A stretch of DNA of 64,000 nt from Sporosarcina sp. D27 (GTDB lineage Bacteria; Bacillota; Bacilli; Bacillales_A; Planococcaceae). Position 1 is the stretch's first letter. Every line of letters starts with the position of its first letter. Both the position numbers and the translations under genes were made by a program. Below the pieces are notes generated by a model that made no database searches, was not told where the DNA came from, and worked only from the letters and a program-made list of their open reading frames with translations. Shown in pieces: positions 50,857 through 59,571 of the stretch. The stretch spans positions 25,016 to 89,015 of the forward strand of contig NZ_AZUC01000058.1 in the NCBI RefSeq assembly GCF_000586555.1, read 5' to 3'.

Positions 50857-52260
50857 ATGGAGAAAGAAAAACGGAAAAGAAAGATAGGTATTCCGGATGC
50901 ATACGTAATTCTCTTTTTAATATTGGCACTTATGGCTGTTTTGACGTATATCATTCCAGCAGGGGAGTTTCAACGGGAAGAAATTGATGGTGTTACAGTC
51001 GTCGTTCCAGATGGATACGAACAGGTTGCCAGCACACCGGCCAGTCTCATTGATGTATTTCTTGCGATACAGGAAGGAATGATTAGTTCTGCGCCATTGA
51101 TCTTTTTAGTGTTAATCATTGGCGGTTCCTTTGCAGTCATTGAATCGACAGGTGCGATTGACGCCATGATTCTAAAAACAATTGAGAAGACGAAGAACAA
51201 AGAGCTTGTCTTAATCACAATTGTAATGGTTCTGTTTTCTATTTTTGGAACTTTAGGAATTATTGTAAATGCAGTTATTGCATTCATCCCGATTGGAATC
51301 ATTTTAGCGAGGTCGATGAAGTTAGATGCTGTAGTAGGTGTCTCAATTATTTACTTGGGAGCATACGCAGGATTTAATACTGCATTTCTAGATCCACTGA
51401 CAACAGGGACTGCACAACAAATTGCTCAGTTGCCTTTATTCTCAGGAATCGGATATCGTATTGTTATTTATATCGTTATTCTATTAACGACAATCCTATA
51501 TGTCTCTTGGTATGTGAAAAAGATTAAGAAGAATCCTTTGAAAAGCGTTTTGGGTTCAACCCCCTTTCCAAAGATTGAAGAACGTGAGGAGTTAAATAAA
51601 GAAGTCGAAATTACAGGTACTCATAAGTTGGTGCTTATCTGGCTCGTCTTAGGCATCGCTACCTATGTATTCGGTGTTTTTAAGTTCGAGTGGTCACTAA
51701 ATGAAATGGCAGCTATTTTCTTAATCATCGCTGTAGGAACTGCGATCATTGCAAAACTATCACCAAATCGACTAGTTTTAGAATTCTTCGAGGGAGCGAA
51801 AGGATTAGTCTATGGAGCTATGATTATTGGGATGGCTCGTTCAATCGTAGTTGTTCTTGAAAAAGGGAACATTTTGGACACCATCGTTAATGGAATGGCA
51901 CACGTAATGACTCCTTTTACAAGTGTTAGCGGGGCTGTAGTCATGTTCATAGCAAACGAATTGTTCAATATTCTCGTTTCATCAGGAAGTGGACAGGCCG
52001 TTATTGTCATGCCAATTATGACGCCACTCGCTGACTTGATGGAAATTCCTCGTCAAGTAGCCGTTCAGGCTTACAAAATGGGAGACGGATTTACAAACGT
52101 TATCACACCAACTTCAGGGATTCTTATGGCAAACTTAGCGATCGCAGGGATCTCATGGACAAAATGGGTGCGCTTCGTTTTCCCACTGTTACTGATTTGG
52201 ACTGTCCTGGGTATTATCTTCCTTATTATTGGCGTGCTAATTAATTGGGGGCCGATGTAA
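50857..52260 (+). CDS. YfcC-family transporter (C4-dicarboxylate/short-chain-acid carrier superfamily)
   Basis: 467 residues with about twelve helices. The N-terminal IPDAYVILFLILALMAVLTY followed by IIPAGEFQRE is typical of YfcC/DcuC-like carriers. FNTAFLDPLTTGTAQQIAQL near 170 and the C-terminal VIVMPIMTPLADLMEIPRQV with GDGFTNVITPTSGILMANLA near 405 are the transporter's two substrate-site hairpins. The ATG at 50857 is 6 nt after GGGGTG. It is divergent from RpiR and the racemase/M20 genes and probably imports N-acyl amino acids or small peptides for them. Relatives carry basic amino acids or dicarboxylates. Confidence 0.88.
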   Translation: MEKEKRKRKIGIPDAYVILFLILALMAVLTYIIPAGEFQREEIDGVTVVVPDGYEQVASTPASLIDVFLAIQEGMISSAPLIFLVLIIGGSFAVIESTGAIDAMILKTIEKTKNKELVLITIVMVLFSIFGTLGIIVNAVIAFIPIGIILARSMKLDAVVGVSIIYLGAYAGFNTAFLDPLTTGTAQQIAQLPLFSGIGYRIVIYIVILLTTILYVSWYVKKIKKNPLKSVLGSTPFPKIEEREELNKEVEITGTHKLVLIWLVLGIATYVFGVFKFEWSLNEMAAIFLIIAVGTAIIAKLSPNRLVLEFFEGAKGLVYGAMIIGMARSIVVVLEKGNILDTIVNGMAHVMTPFTSVSGAVVMFIANELFNILVSSGSGQAVIVMPIMTPLADLMEIPRQVAVQAYKMGDGFTNVITPTSGILMANLAIAGISWTKWVRFVFPLLLIWTVLGIIFLIIGVLINWGPM

Positions 52261-52327
52261 CCCGTTAGCAGAATCCCCTTGACGATAGTTCGTTTCAATT
52301 TCTAACTTGATACACAAAACTCGGAAT

Positions 52328-52378
52328 AAGCTATCTCAAAATGTAGTTCTATAAACTTTTGAGATAGCTTTATTTTTT
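52328..52378 (+). terminator. terminator of the YfcC-type gene
   Basis: AAGCTATCTCAAAA pairs with TTTTGAGATAGCTT across a 15 nt loop, then a T-rich tail. Confidence 0.85.
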
Positions 52379-52495
52379 TATCTTTTGAAAGGGAAAGTTA
52401 TTAGGTCTACCGCTCTTAAAAAAATCGTAGGATGGATGAAACGTTCTAACTCTACTTTTCTTAACATCTATATTTAACAAAATATATGTCGTGTA

Positions 52496-52524
52496 TTGAC
52501 GAATCTTGAAATACTATTTACTAT
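52496..52524 (+). promoter_or_regulatory. promoter of the abg operon
   Basis: TTGACG (52496-52501), 17 bp, TACTAT (52519-52524), about 40 nt before abgB. The rest of the 52261-52571 gap holds the preceding terminator only. Confidence 0.65.
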
Positions 52525-52571
52525 ATAGTCAGTCTATTGTTTGTATTCAATATATTAAGGGGGAGAGGCAT

Positions 52572-54005
52572 ATGAGTTTGCAAGCATTCACAAAAGACTA
52601 TATAAAACACCATGCTACTTATTTTGAACAGGTCAGCGAATACATTTTTTATCATCCGGAAACTCGGTTTGAGGAATATGAATCTGCCAAGTACCTATCT
52701 GAGCAATGTGAACAGCAAGGATTCAAAGTGGAACGCGGTGTAGGTGGTATTGAAACCGCATTCACAGCGACTTTTGGACAAGGGCATCCAGTCATTGGAT
52801 TTCTGGGGGAATTCGATGCGTTGCCTGAGTTAAGTCAGGAACCGAACTGTATCGAAGAAAAACGCTGGGAGCGTCATATTGGTCATGGTTGTGGACATAA
52901 TCTACTCGGAACCGGTGCATTTGCCGCAGCATGCGCAGCGAAAGCGTACCTAGAAGAGCATAAGCTGCCTGGAACTGTGAAATTCTTCGGTTGTCCCGGT
53001 GAAGAAGGTGGATCTGGTAAGACGTTCATGACGCGTGAAGGTGTCTTTGATGGTACTGATCTTGCTCTAACATGGCACCCATCGCCAACAAACAGCATTA
53101 TGAGCTTGAGCACACTTGCGAACATCCAAGTGTTTTATCGATTTAAAGGGGTTCCATCACACGCCGCGAACTCACCGCATTTAGGACGTAGTGCACTTGA
53201 TGCTGTTGAGCTCATGAATACGGGTGTTCAATATTTGCGGGAGCACATGCCGGACGAGGCACGAATTCACTATGCAATTACGAATACGGGTGGATTTGCA
53301 CCAAACGTCGTTCAAGCAAATGCGGAAGTGTTGTACTTAGTTCGCGATGTCAATACAGAACGTGTCATGGATTTGTTTGAGCGGGTGAACAAAATTGCAG
53401 AAGGGGCAGCTCTTATGACAGAAACACAAGTGACCGTTGAAGTGGATAAAGCCTGCTCGAATTACATTCCGAACCGTGCACTTGAAGAAATCTTGTATGA
53501 AAGTTTACAAGAAATTGGAATCGAACCACCAACGGATGACGAACAAGAGTATGCAAAAGGCATCTTTGAATCACTATCAAAGGCAGAGCAGAAAGATTAT
53601 CTTGGCGTTATGAAAGGATTTGGATATGTAGGGGATGGTTCTGAATTCGTTGGGAAATATGTGTCTGATTGCATAGCGCCGTATGAAGTTCCAACAGAAA
53701 TTTTGACTGCGTCCACCGACGTTTCGGATGTAAGTTGGATTTTACCAACCGCACAATTGTCGACTTCTACGTCAGCGCTAGGGACACCGCTTCATACGTG
53801 GCAGATGACAAGCCAAGGGCTATCGTCAAATGCACACAAAGGGATGTTACGAGCGGGCGCATCCATGGCACTCACAGCACTTAAAATTTTTGAAAATACA
53901 GACTTACTGGCGCCGATTCGCGATGAGTTTGTCGAGTTTGCTCAAGAAAATCCATACACATGTCCGATACCCGAAGGCGTTCAGCCTTCACCGCTCGGTA
54001 GCTGA
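52572..54005 (+). CDS. abgB: AbgB-like p-aminobenzoyl-glutamate hydrolase subunit
   Basis: M20-family metallohydrolase of 477 residues, matching AbgB (~480) of the p-aminobenzoyl-glutamate hydrolase, which releases p-aminobenzoate and glutamate from a folate breakdown product. Motifs: FYHPETRFEEYESAKYL near 30, GFLGEFDALPELSQE near 80, HIGHGCGHNLLGTGAFAAAC near 105, GCPGEEGGSGKTFMTREG near 140 and STSTSALGTPLHTWQMTSQG near 415. GGGGGAGAGG supports the ATG at 52572. It is first in the abgB-abgT-abgA operon, an order different from the E. coli abgA-B-T arrangement. Confidence 0.88.
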   Translation: MSLQAFTKDYIKHHATYFEQVSEYIFYHPETRFEEYESAKYLSEQCEQQGFKVERGVGGIETAFTATFGQGHPVIGFLGEFDALPELSQEPNCIEEKRWERHIGHGCGHNLLGTGAFAAACAAKAYLEEHKLPGTVKFFGCPGEEGGSGKTFMTREGVFDGTDLALTWHPSPTNSIMSLSTLANIQVFYRFKGVPSHAANSPHLGRSALDAVELMNTGVQYLREHMPDEARIHYAITNTGGFAPNVVQANAEVLYLVRDVNTERVMDLFERVNKIAEGAALMTETQVTVEVDKACSNYIPNRALEEILYESLQEIGIEPPTDDEQEYAKGIFESLSKAEQKDYLGVMKGFGYVGDGSEFVGKYVSDCIAPYEVPTEILTASTDVSDVSWILPTAQLSTSTSALGTPLHTWQMTSQGLSSNAHKGMLRAGASMALTALKIFENTDLLAPIRDEFVEFAQENPYTCPIPEGVQPSPLGS

Positions 54006-54025
54006 ATAGAATAGGAGGAATGAGA

Positions 54026-55543
54026 GTGGAAACAGCAAAAAAGGGGTTCTTTAACAAAGCATTGAATGGCATCGAACGGTTGGGGAACCGTTTACCAGAC
54101 CCGTTCATTCTATTCGTAGGCATGGCAGTAGCAGTCATGATTGCATCGTTCATATTCAGTCTGTTTGACGCATCGGTGAAGCACCCCGGTACAGGAGAAA
54201 CTTTGCCGATCAACAACTTACTGTCAGGCGAAGGTTTGCAATACATTCTGGAATCTATGATCACGAACTTTACAGGCTTTGCGCCACTCGGTATCGTGCT
54301 TGCGATGATGCTAGGAATTGGTCTTACTGAAAAAGTTGGCTTGTTCGATTATGCCATAAAGAAATCGATTATGAAGGCGCCTCCTTGGCTACTAACTTAT
54401 GCAGTCGCATTCGTAGGGATTATGGGGAACATTGCATCTGATGCAGCGATGCTTCTTGTTCCACCACTCGCAGCAATGATTTTCTACAAAGTAGGGCGTC
54501 ATCCACTCGCGGGTCTAGCAGTTGGTTATGCTTCTGCGGGTGCTGGATTTACTGCGAACTTATTCATCGTAGGAACAGACGCATTACTTGCTGGAATTAC
54601 AACAGAAGCTGCGAAGATTGTAGATGATTCGATAACCGTTTCACCAGTTGATAACTGGTACTTCAATATAGTTTCTGTGTTCATGTTAACGCTGCTAGCA
54701 GGCTTCATCACGTCTAAATTCATCGAACCTCGTCTAGGGAAATATAAAGGCGATGCCGTTGAGTTGGAGATGGACGAAGAAGATCCTCGTTCAGGAAAAG
54801 CATTACGTAACGCAGTGATTGCAGGTCTTTTATATCTTGCAATCCTAGCAGTAGGAATCTTTTGGCCAAATAGTCCCCTCCGTGGTGAAGGAGGCACCAT
54901 GATTCCGTCGCCGTTCATCTCAGGGATTGTTCCAATTATTTTATTCCTATTTTTAATCGTAGGGATTACGTTTGGAATATCTGTTGGGAAGATTAAGAGC
55001 GGAAAAGATGTTGCAGGTTACATGGCGGAGTCTATGAAAGACATGTCAGGCTATATCGTTCTAATCTTCGCTATTTCGCAATTCATTGCCTACTTCGGAT
55101 GGTCGAACATAGGTACATGGATCGCAGTGAATGGTGCTGAATTCTTGGAATCTGTCAACTTTACCGGAATTGGACTGATTATAGGATATATCATTTTTAC
55201 ATCACTCTTGAACTTCTTAATTACATCCGGATCTGCAAAGTGGGCACTGGAAGCACCGATTTTCGTCCCACTGTTCATGCAACTAGGTTATCATCCAGCA
55301 TTTACACAAGTAGCGTATCGTGTTGCCGATTCATCAACAAACATCATTACTCCGTTATTGCCTTACATGGTTGTCGTTCTGACATTCATGCAGAAATACG
55401 ATAAAAAGGCAGGAATCGGCACGCTCATTTCACTAATGCTTCCATTCTCAATTTGTTTCTTAATTGCTTGGATTTTGCTCATTCTGTTATTCTTCTATGC
55501 AGGTATTCCATTCGGACCAGGCGTTACACCATTTTTGAAGTAA
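54026..55543 (+). CDS. abgT: AbgT-family p-aminobenzoyl-glutamate transporter
   Basis: Inner-membrane importer of 505 residues (AbgT/MtrF family; some members instead export sulfonamides). Family features: GIERLGNRLPDPFILFVGMA near 12, TNFTGFAPLGIVLAMMLGIG near 85, MGNIASDAAMLLVPPLAAMI near 135, TSLLNFLITSGSAKWALEAP near 395 and RVADSSTNIITPLLPYMVVV near 430. The start is a GTG at 54026, 7 nt after AGGAGG; an ATG at 54020 is adjacent to that site and unlikely. It lies 20 bp after abgB. Confidence 0.9.
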   Translation: METAKKGFFNKALNGIERLGNRLPDPFILFVGMAVAVMIASFIFSLFDASVKHPGTGETLPINNLLSGEGLQYILESMITNFTGFAPLGIVLAMMLGIGLTEKVGLFDYAIKKSIMKAPPWLLTYAVAFVGIMGNIASDAAMLLVPPLAAMIFYKVGRHPLAGLAVGYASAGAGFTANLFIVGTDALLAGITTEAAKIVDDSITVSPVDNWYFNIVSVFMLTLLAGFITSKFIEPRLGKYKGDAVELEMDEEDPRSGKALRNAVIAGLLYLAILAVGIFWPNSPLRGEGGTMIPSPFISGIVPIILFLFLIVGITFGISVGKIKSGKDVAGYMAESMKDMSGYIVLIFAISQFIAYFGWSNIGTWIAVNGAEFLESVNFTGIGLIIGYIIFTSLLNFLITSGSAKWALEAPIFVPLFMQLGYHPAFTQVAYRVADSSTNIITPLLPYMVVVLTFMQKYDKKAGIGTLISLMLPFSICFLIAWILLILLFFYAGIPFGPGVTPFLK

Positions 55544-55561
55544 CCGTTAGGAGGGAGCAAG

Positions 55562-56848
55562 ATGGTTGTAAAGTTACACGAACAACTAACGGAATGGCGA
55601 CGCGATTTGCACCGTCATCCTGAGCAAGGATTTTTGGAAATGCGGACGGCTTCCATAGTTGCAGCGGAAGTGACGCGTCTCGGATTTGATGTCCGACTTG
55701 GAAAAGACGTAATGGTAGAAGATGAAATATTGGGTAAACCTTCAGTTGAGCAGATAGCAGCTCATGTACAGTGGGCTGCAGAAAATGGAGCAGTTGAAGA
55801 GTTCTTACCTTATTTTGAAGAAGGATTTACAGGAGTTGTCGCTGATTGGGATACAGGACGTCCGGGACCTGTCACTGTGTTCCGTGTCGACATGGATGCA
55901 TTACCGATTTTTGAATCGCAAGATGACGATCATGTTCCTGGCAAACTTGGTTTCCGTTCCATTGCGGAAGGTTCCATGCATGCATGTGGGCATGATGCAC
56001 ATACGACAATAGGACTTGGGCTTGCGACACTGGTAGCGGAAGATCCTGAAAGCTTTAACGGAACAATCCGCATAGTGTTCCAACCAGCTGAAGAAGGAGC
56101 TCGCGGTGCGAAATCTATGACAGAAGCAGGTGTTGTCGATGATGCGGATTTCTTCATTGCAATCCACATCGGCACAGGTGTCCCACATGGTGAGTTTGTT
56201 TCAGCGGCGAATGGATTCATGGCGTCCACGAAAATGGACGTTACTTTCAAAGGACGCGCATCTCACGCAGGAGCACAGCCGGAAGAAGGGAAGAATGCGT
56301 TACTAGCAGCAGCCAGCGCAACGTTAAATTTGCACGCGATTTCTCGTCACTCAGGAGGGACCTCACGTGTGAATGTTGGTGAACTCCAAGGTGGCGGTGG
56401 ACGCAACGTCATAGCAGATACCGCTACCATGAAATTGGAGACCCGTGGTGAAACTTCTGAAGTGAATGAGTTCATAAGGAAGCAAGCAGAGAACGTACTT
56501 CGTGGTGCGGCTGTCATGTATGACGTAGAGTGTTCAATCGATATTGTCGGTGAAGCCATCAGTTGTAAATGCTCAGAAGGGTTAGCTGCAATGGTTGGTG
56601 CAGTTGCAAACGAGACGATCGGCATTACAAAAGTCCACCATGCAGACAATGCATCTGCAGGTTCCGAGGATGCCACGTACTTCATGGAACATGTGAAAAA
56701 TAACCACGGCCAGGCGACGTACTGTATTTTCGGTACTGAGCTTGCGGCAGGTCATCACAACGAACGTTTTGATATTAAGGAAGATACATTGCCAGTGGCA
56801 GTAGATGTATTGTATCGGACTGTACTTGCTTTGAATGGTAGGGAATAG
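55562..56848 (+). CDS. abgA: AbgA-like p-aminobenzoyl-glutamate hydrolase subunit (M20)
   Basis: 428 residues, the AbgA type (~436). Motifs: RRDLHRHPEQGFLEMRTASI near 13, VFRVDMDALPIFESQDDD near 107, GSMHACGHDAHTTIGLGLA near 138, IRIVFQPAEEGARGAKSMTE near 168 and NASAGSEDATYFMEHVKN near 360. The insertion between residues 55 and 95 (EDEILGKPSVEQIAAHVQWA) separates it from ordinary M20D enzymes and is typical of AbgA. AGGAGGGAG supports the ATG, 18 bp after abgT. It pairs with AbgB as a heterodimeric hydrolase in E. coli. Confidence 0.9.
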   Translation: MVVKLHEQLTEWRRDLHRHPEQGFLEMRTASIVAAEVTRLGFDVRLGKDVMVEDEILGKPSVEQIAAHVQWAAENGAVEEFLPYFEEGFTGVVADWDTGRPGPVTVFRVDMDALPIFESQDDDHVPGKLGFRSIAEGSMHACGHDAHTTIGLGLATLVAEDPESFNGTIRIVFQPAEEGARGAKSMTEAGVVDDADFFIAIHIGTGVPHGEFVSAANGFMASTKMDVTFKGRASHAGAQPEEGKNALLAAASATLNLHAISRHSGGTSRVNVGELQGGGGRNVIADTATMKLETRGETSEVNEFIRKQAENVLRGAAVMYDVECSIDIVGEAISCKCSEGLAAMVGAVANETIGITKVHHADNASAGSEDATYFMEHVKNNHGQATYCIFGTELAAGHHNERFDIKEDTLPVAVDVLYRTVLALNGRE

Positions 56849-56856
56849 AATATCGG

Positions 56857-56903
56857 ATCCCCAGTCGAGCCTTTACTTGTAACGGGCTTGCTGGGATTTT
56901 TTT
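56857..56903 (+). terminator. terminator of the abg operon
   Basis: ATCCCCAG with AGCC pairs with GGGCT and CTGGGAT, followed by seven T. Confidence 0.78.
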
Positions 56904-57122
56904 ACTTCATCTCTTAAATGGACATGTCCTCAAGTTTCTCTGAATTATGTACATTACTATTCATTGTAACAAAACTCCTTGGAAATAGGTCATGACTCAT
57001 ATATTACTAGATGAGAATGATAGCATTGTAGATAAAGTGAGTAGTATTTTCGGGGGAAAGGATAGACTACTATTCGTCTGAAGAATTTGTTTGATAATTC
57101 ATATAAAAATTTAAAAAATATC

Positions 57123-57151
57123 TTGACTTCAATTCTTTAAGTATTTAGAAT
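57123..57151 (+). promoter_or_regulatory. promoter of the 57406 MFS operon
   Basis: TTGACT (57123-57128), exactly 17 bp, TAGAAT (57146-57151). It implies a leader of about 245 nt. The interval 56904-57122 shows nothing else. Confidence 0.68.
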
Positions 57152-57167
57152 AGTGATATTCCCGAAA

Positions 57168-57181
57168 AGGGAACGCTTTCA
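57168..57181. promoter_or_regulatory. cre-like site in the 57406 operon leader
   Basis: TGAAAGCGTTCCCT (minus-strand reading) matches 12 of 14 positions of TGWAANCGNTNWCA. It lies just after the predicted start site, a roadblock position. Confidence 0.55.
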
Positions 57182-57405
57182 TAAAGAGATTTTGAAATTA
57201 TACATATCGGGCAGAGATAATGAGAAACCCGGTGAAGTCCAGACTGTCGTTACACACGTAATGTGTGGTACACGATTATTTGGCTTTGCCGGTTTTTTTG
57301 TGTTCCGTAAAAGGAGAGTGGACAGGAGAAAAATGTATTGTATTGGGGTGTACGATCGGGAGATTTAGATTTCATAGAATAACAAGGAAAGAAGGGGAAC
57401 CAGTA

Positions 57406-58737
57406 ATGGCTTATGATTACTTAGATAATCCGGCAAATCCGGAGAAATTACGTAAATTTCAGCGTAAAGTGAAAATTGTTTCAGCGGGGGGGACTTTTTT
57501 AGACGGATTTGACTTAACTATTATAGCGGTTGCGATGCCACTCATATTAAAACAATGGGATATCATGCCGATTGAACAGAGCTTGCTCGTAGCATCTGCG
57601 ATTATTGGTTCATTTATTGGGGCTGCTTGGTTAGGGAGTCTTACGGATACATTCGGTCGGAAAGCGATGATTACAATTGATTTACTAGCTTTTGTCTTAT
57701 TTGCTATTTTAACAGCTGTAGCGCCAAATGTTCTGTGGCTAATAGCGTTTCGTTTCTTACTTGGAATAGGGATAGGTGCCGATTATCCAATCTCAGCGAC
57801 GCTTGTAGCCGAATTCAGTTCTACGAAAAATAGAGGAAAGCAAGGAACGTTTCTTGCTGCAATGTGGTTTGTGGGTGCTGTTGTTGCCTATATCAGTGGA
57901 CTTGTCCTTGCGCCGTTAGGGGATCATGCATGGAGATATATGTTCTTACTAGGCGCGATAATGGCAATTATCATCTTTATCTTCCGGATTGGACTTCCAG
58001 AGTCTCCAAGGTGGCTCGCTTCAAAAGGAAGAGAGAAAGAAGCTGAAAAAATTATTTATGAGCTTACAGGTAATGTAGTAGAAGTGAAGCCTGAACCCTC
58101 ACAAGAAAAAGTGAAAATCAGTGCTTTGTTCTCTCAAAAGTTTATTAAACGTACCATTTTCGTTTCAGGATTCTGGTTTTGTTATGCGACATCCTATTAT
58201 GGGATTTCCATGTACACGCCTACCATATTGTCTGCGTTTACTGGAGGATCATTGCAACTGACTTATATTGCTTCTTCGATTGTTAGTATTCTCGGGTTAG
58301 GCGGTGCAATAATAGGGATGAATTTAGTAGATCGATGGGGACGTCGTCCATTACTGATCACTTCATTCACAGGTTTGACAGCGGGGCTTTCGGTACTAGC
58401 GTTTAATCCGAATCCGACGCTTACGTTTTTAGTAGTGTTGTTCAGCATTGCTGTTCTATTCGCGAATATGGGTGGAGGAATTTTAAACTTTGTATATCCG
58501 ACTGAGTTATTCCCTACAAGCATTCGGGCAGGTGCATCAGGGTTTGCTACTTCTGTCAGCCGTATTGGTTCAATTCTTGGGGTTCTCGTATTCCCGAATG
58601 TGGTAGCAGTTTGGGGGAACGCAGCAGCACTTGGTGTTTTTGCTGTCGTGGCGCTTACAGGTCTAATCATTACCATATCACTGGCACCTGAAACGAAAGG
58701 AAGAAGACTCGAAGAAATTAACCCGGAAACACATTAA
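57406..58737 (+). CDS. MFS sugar/polyol or aromatic-acid porter
   Basis: 443 residues and 12 helices. Features of the sugar-porter/organic-acid:H+ group: GTFLDGFDLTIIAVAMPLIL at helix 1, GSLTDTFGRKAMITID after helix 2, RFLLGIGIGADYPISATLVA at helix 4, LPESPRWLASKGREKEAEKI after helix 6 and NLVDRWGRRPLLITSF in the second half. The ATG at 57406 has GAAGGGGAA at a good distance; the frame is open back to 57265 through the leader without a site. It probably forms an operon with the following sugar-isomerase-like gene, 25 bp downstream, so a sugar or polyol is the likeliest cargo. Confidence 0.88.
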   Translation: MAYDYLDNPANPEKLRKFQRKVKIVSAGGTFLDGFDLTIIAVAMPLILKQWDIMPIEQSLLVASAIIGSFIGAAWLGSLTDTFGRKAMITIDLLAFVLFAILTAVAPNVLWLIAFRFLLGIGIGADYPISATLVAEFSSTKNRGKQGTFLAAMWFVGAVVAYISGLVLAPLGDHAWRYMFLLGAIMAIIIFIFRIGLPESPRWLASKGREKEAEKIIYELTGNVVEVKPEPSQEKVKISALFSQKFIKRTIFVSGFWFCYATSYYGISMYTPTILSAFTGGSLQLTYIASSIVSILGLGGAIIGMNLVDRWGRRPLLITSFTGLTAGLSVLAFNPNPTLTFLVVLFSIAVLFANMGGGILNFVYPTELFPTSIRAGASGFATSVSRIGSILGVLVFPNVVAVWGNAAALGVFAVVALTGLIITISLAPETKGRRLEEINPETH

Positions 58738-58762
58738 TTTTTTGTGAAAGGATGGATTTTAA

Positions 58763-59542
58763 ATGGAAAAATGGCTTAGCTTATGGTCAATTGGCCAATC
58801 TAAAACTAAAGAAGATATGAAGGCTATCAAAAACGCAGGATTTGAAGGTGTGGAAATTTGGGCGGAACACAAATCTGCTAAAGAAGATTTAAAACTAGCG
58901 GAACAATGCGGATTGAAGGTTGGCTTACATCTTCCTTTTCATGACTTAAATTTGGCAACTCCTTATGAAAAGGTTGGTTCCTTCATTTTAGATATCACTC
59001 GTCATTGGCTTGAGGAACTTGGCAAGTATGGTGGTGGGCATGCTGTTATCCATGGAGGCTCTGCATGGGCATCTGAAAATAAGGATGAAGATCGCTTGAA
59101 AGTGATCGAACGCCTTAAGAGGATTCGCGAGATAGCAATCGAACAAAAAGTGGAATTGCTTTTTGAAAACCAAATTCCGGACAGTTTAAATTACATGCAT
59201 ATCTATCCCTCTTCTGTAGAAGAATGGTTGAATATTTTAATACAGACAGATACAACAGCTTGTTTAGATACAGGACACTTAGCAGTTTTAGGAGCATCAC
59301 TTGATGAAACTGTAAAAACGCTAGGTAATCGATTAGCATCTGTACATTTTTCGGATAATGATGCAAAAGGGGATCTTCATCAGCTTCCAGGTGATGGAGT
59401 ATCAAAGGTAGGGACGGAAGAACTTCTCAAGATCCTTCACAAAAACAACTATAAAGGGCCTGTGGTCTTTGAAATAAATCCGTACACATACTCACTTTCA
59501 GAAATCCTATTGCATTCTTCCGTTAAAGTTGAAATAGAATAA
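58763..59542 (+). CDS. sugar phosphate isomerase/epimerase family protein (xylose isomerase-like TIM barrel)
   Basis: 259 residues with the AP-endonuclease-2/xylose-isomerase-like fold: GFEGVEIWAEHK near 28, VGLHLPFHDLNLATPYEKVG near 52, GHAVIHGG near 93, LLFENQIPDSL near 132, TACLDTGHLAVLG near 170 with metal-binding Asp and His, SVHFSDNDAKGDLHQLPGDG near 195 and VVFEINPYTYS near 233. These residues form a divalent-metal site, so the protein is probably active on a keto sugar or inositol derivative. AAAGGATGG precedes the ATG. It follows a sugar-type MFS transporter. Confidence 0.85.
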   Translation: MEKWLSLWSIGQSKTKEDMKAIKNAGFEGVEIWAEHKSAKEDLKLAEQCGLKVGLHLPFHDLNLATPYEKVGSFILDITRHWLEELGKYGGGHAVIHGGSAWASENKDEDRLKVIERLKRIREIAIEQKVELLFENQIPDSLNYMHIYPSSVEEWLNILIQTDTTACLDTGHLAVLGASLDETVKTLGNRLASVHFSDNDAKGDLHQLPGDGVSKVGTEELLKILHKNNYKGPVVFEINPYTYSLSEILLHSSVKVEIE

Positions 59543-59571
59543 GAAAGGATATTGTCTGAGGAGGTGGGCAC

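Noticed and set aside
57265..57405. N-terminal extension of the MFS transporter to 57265
   Set aside because: The extra 47 residues cover the leader, have no Shine-Dalgarno and do not look like a transporter N-terminus. The ATG at 57406 has a good site.
57152..57405. Cobalamin, ZTP or cyclic-di-GMP riboswitch in the 57406 leader
   Set aside because: The conserved core sequences of these classes are absent on inspection; only simple hairpins are visible.
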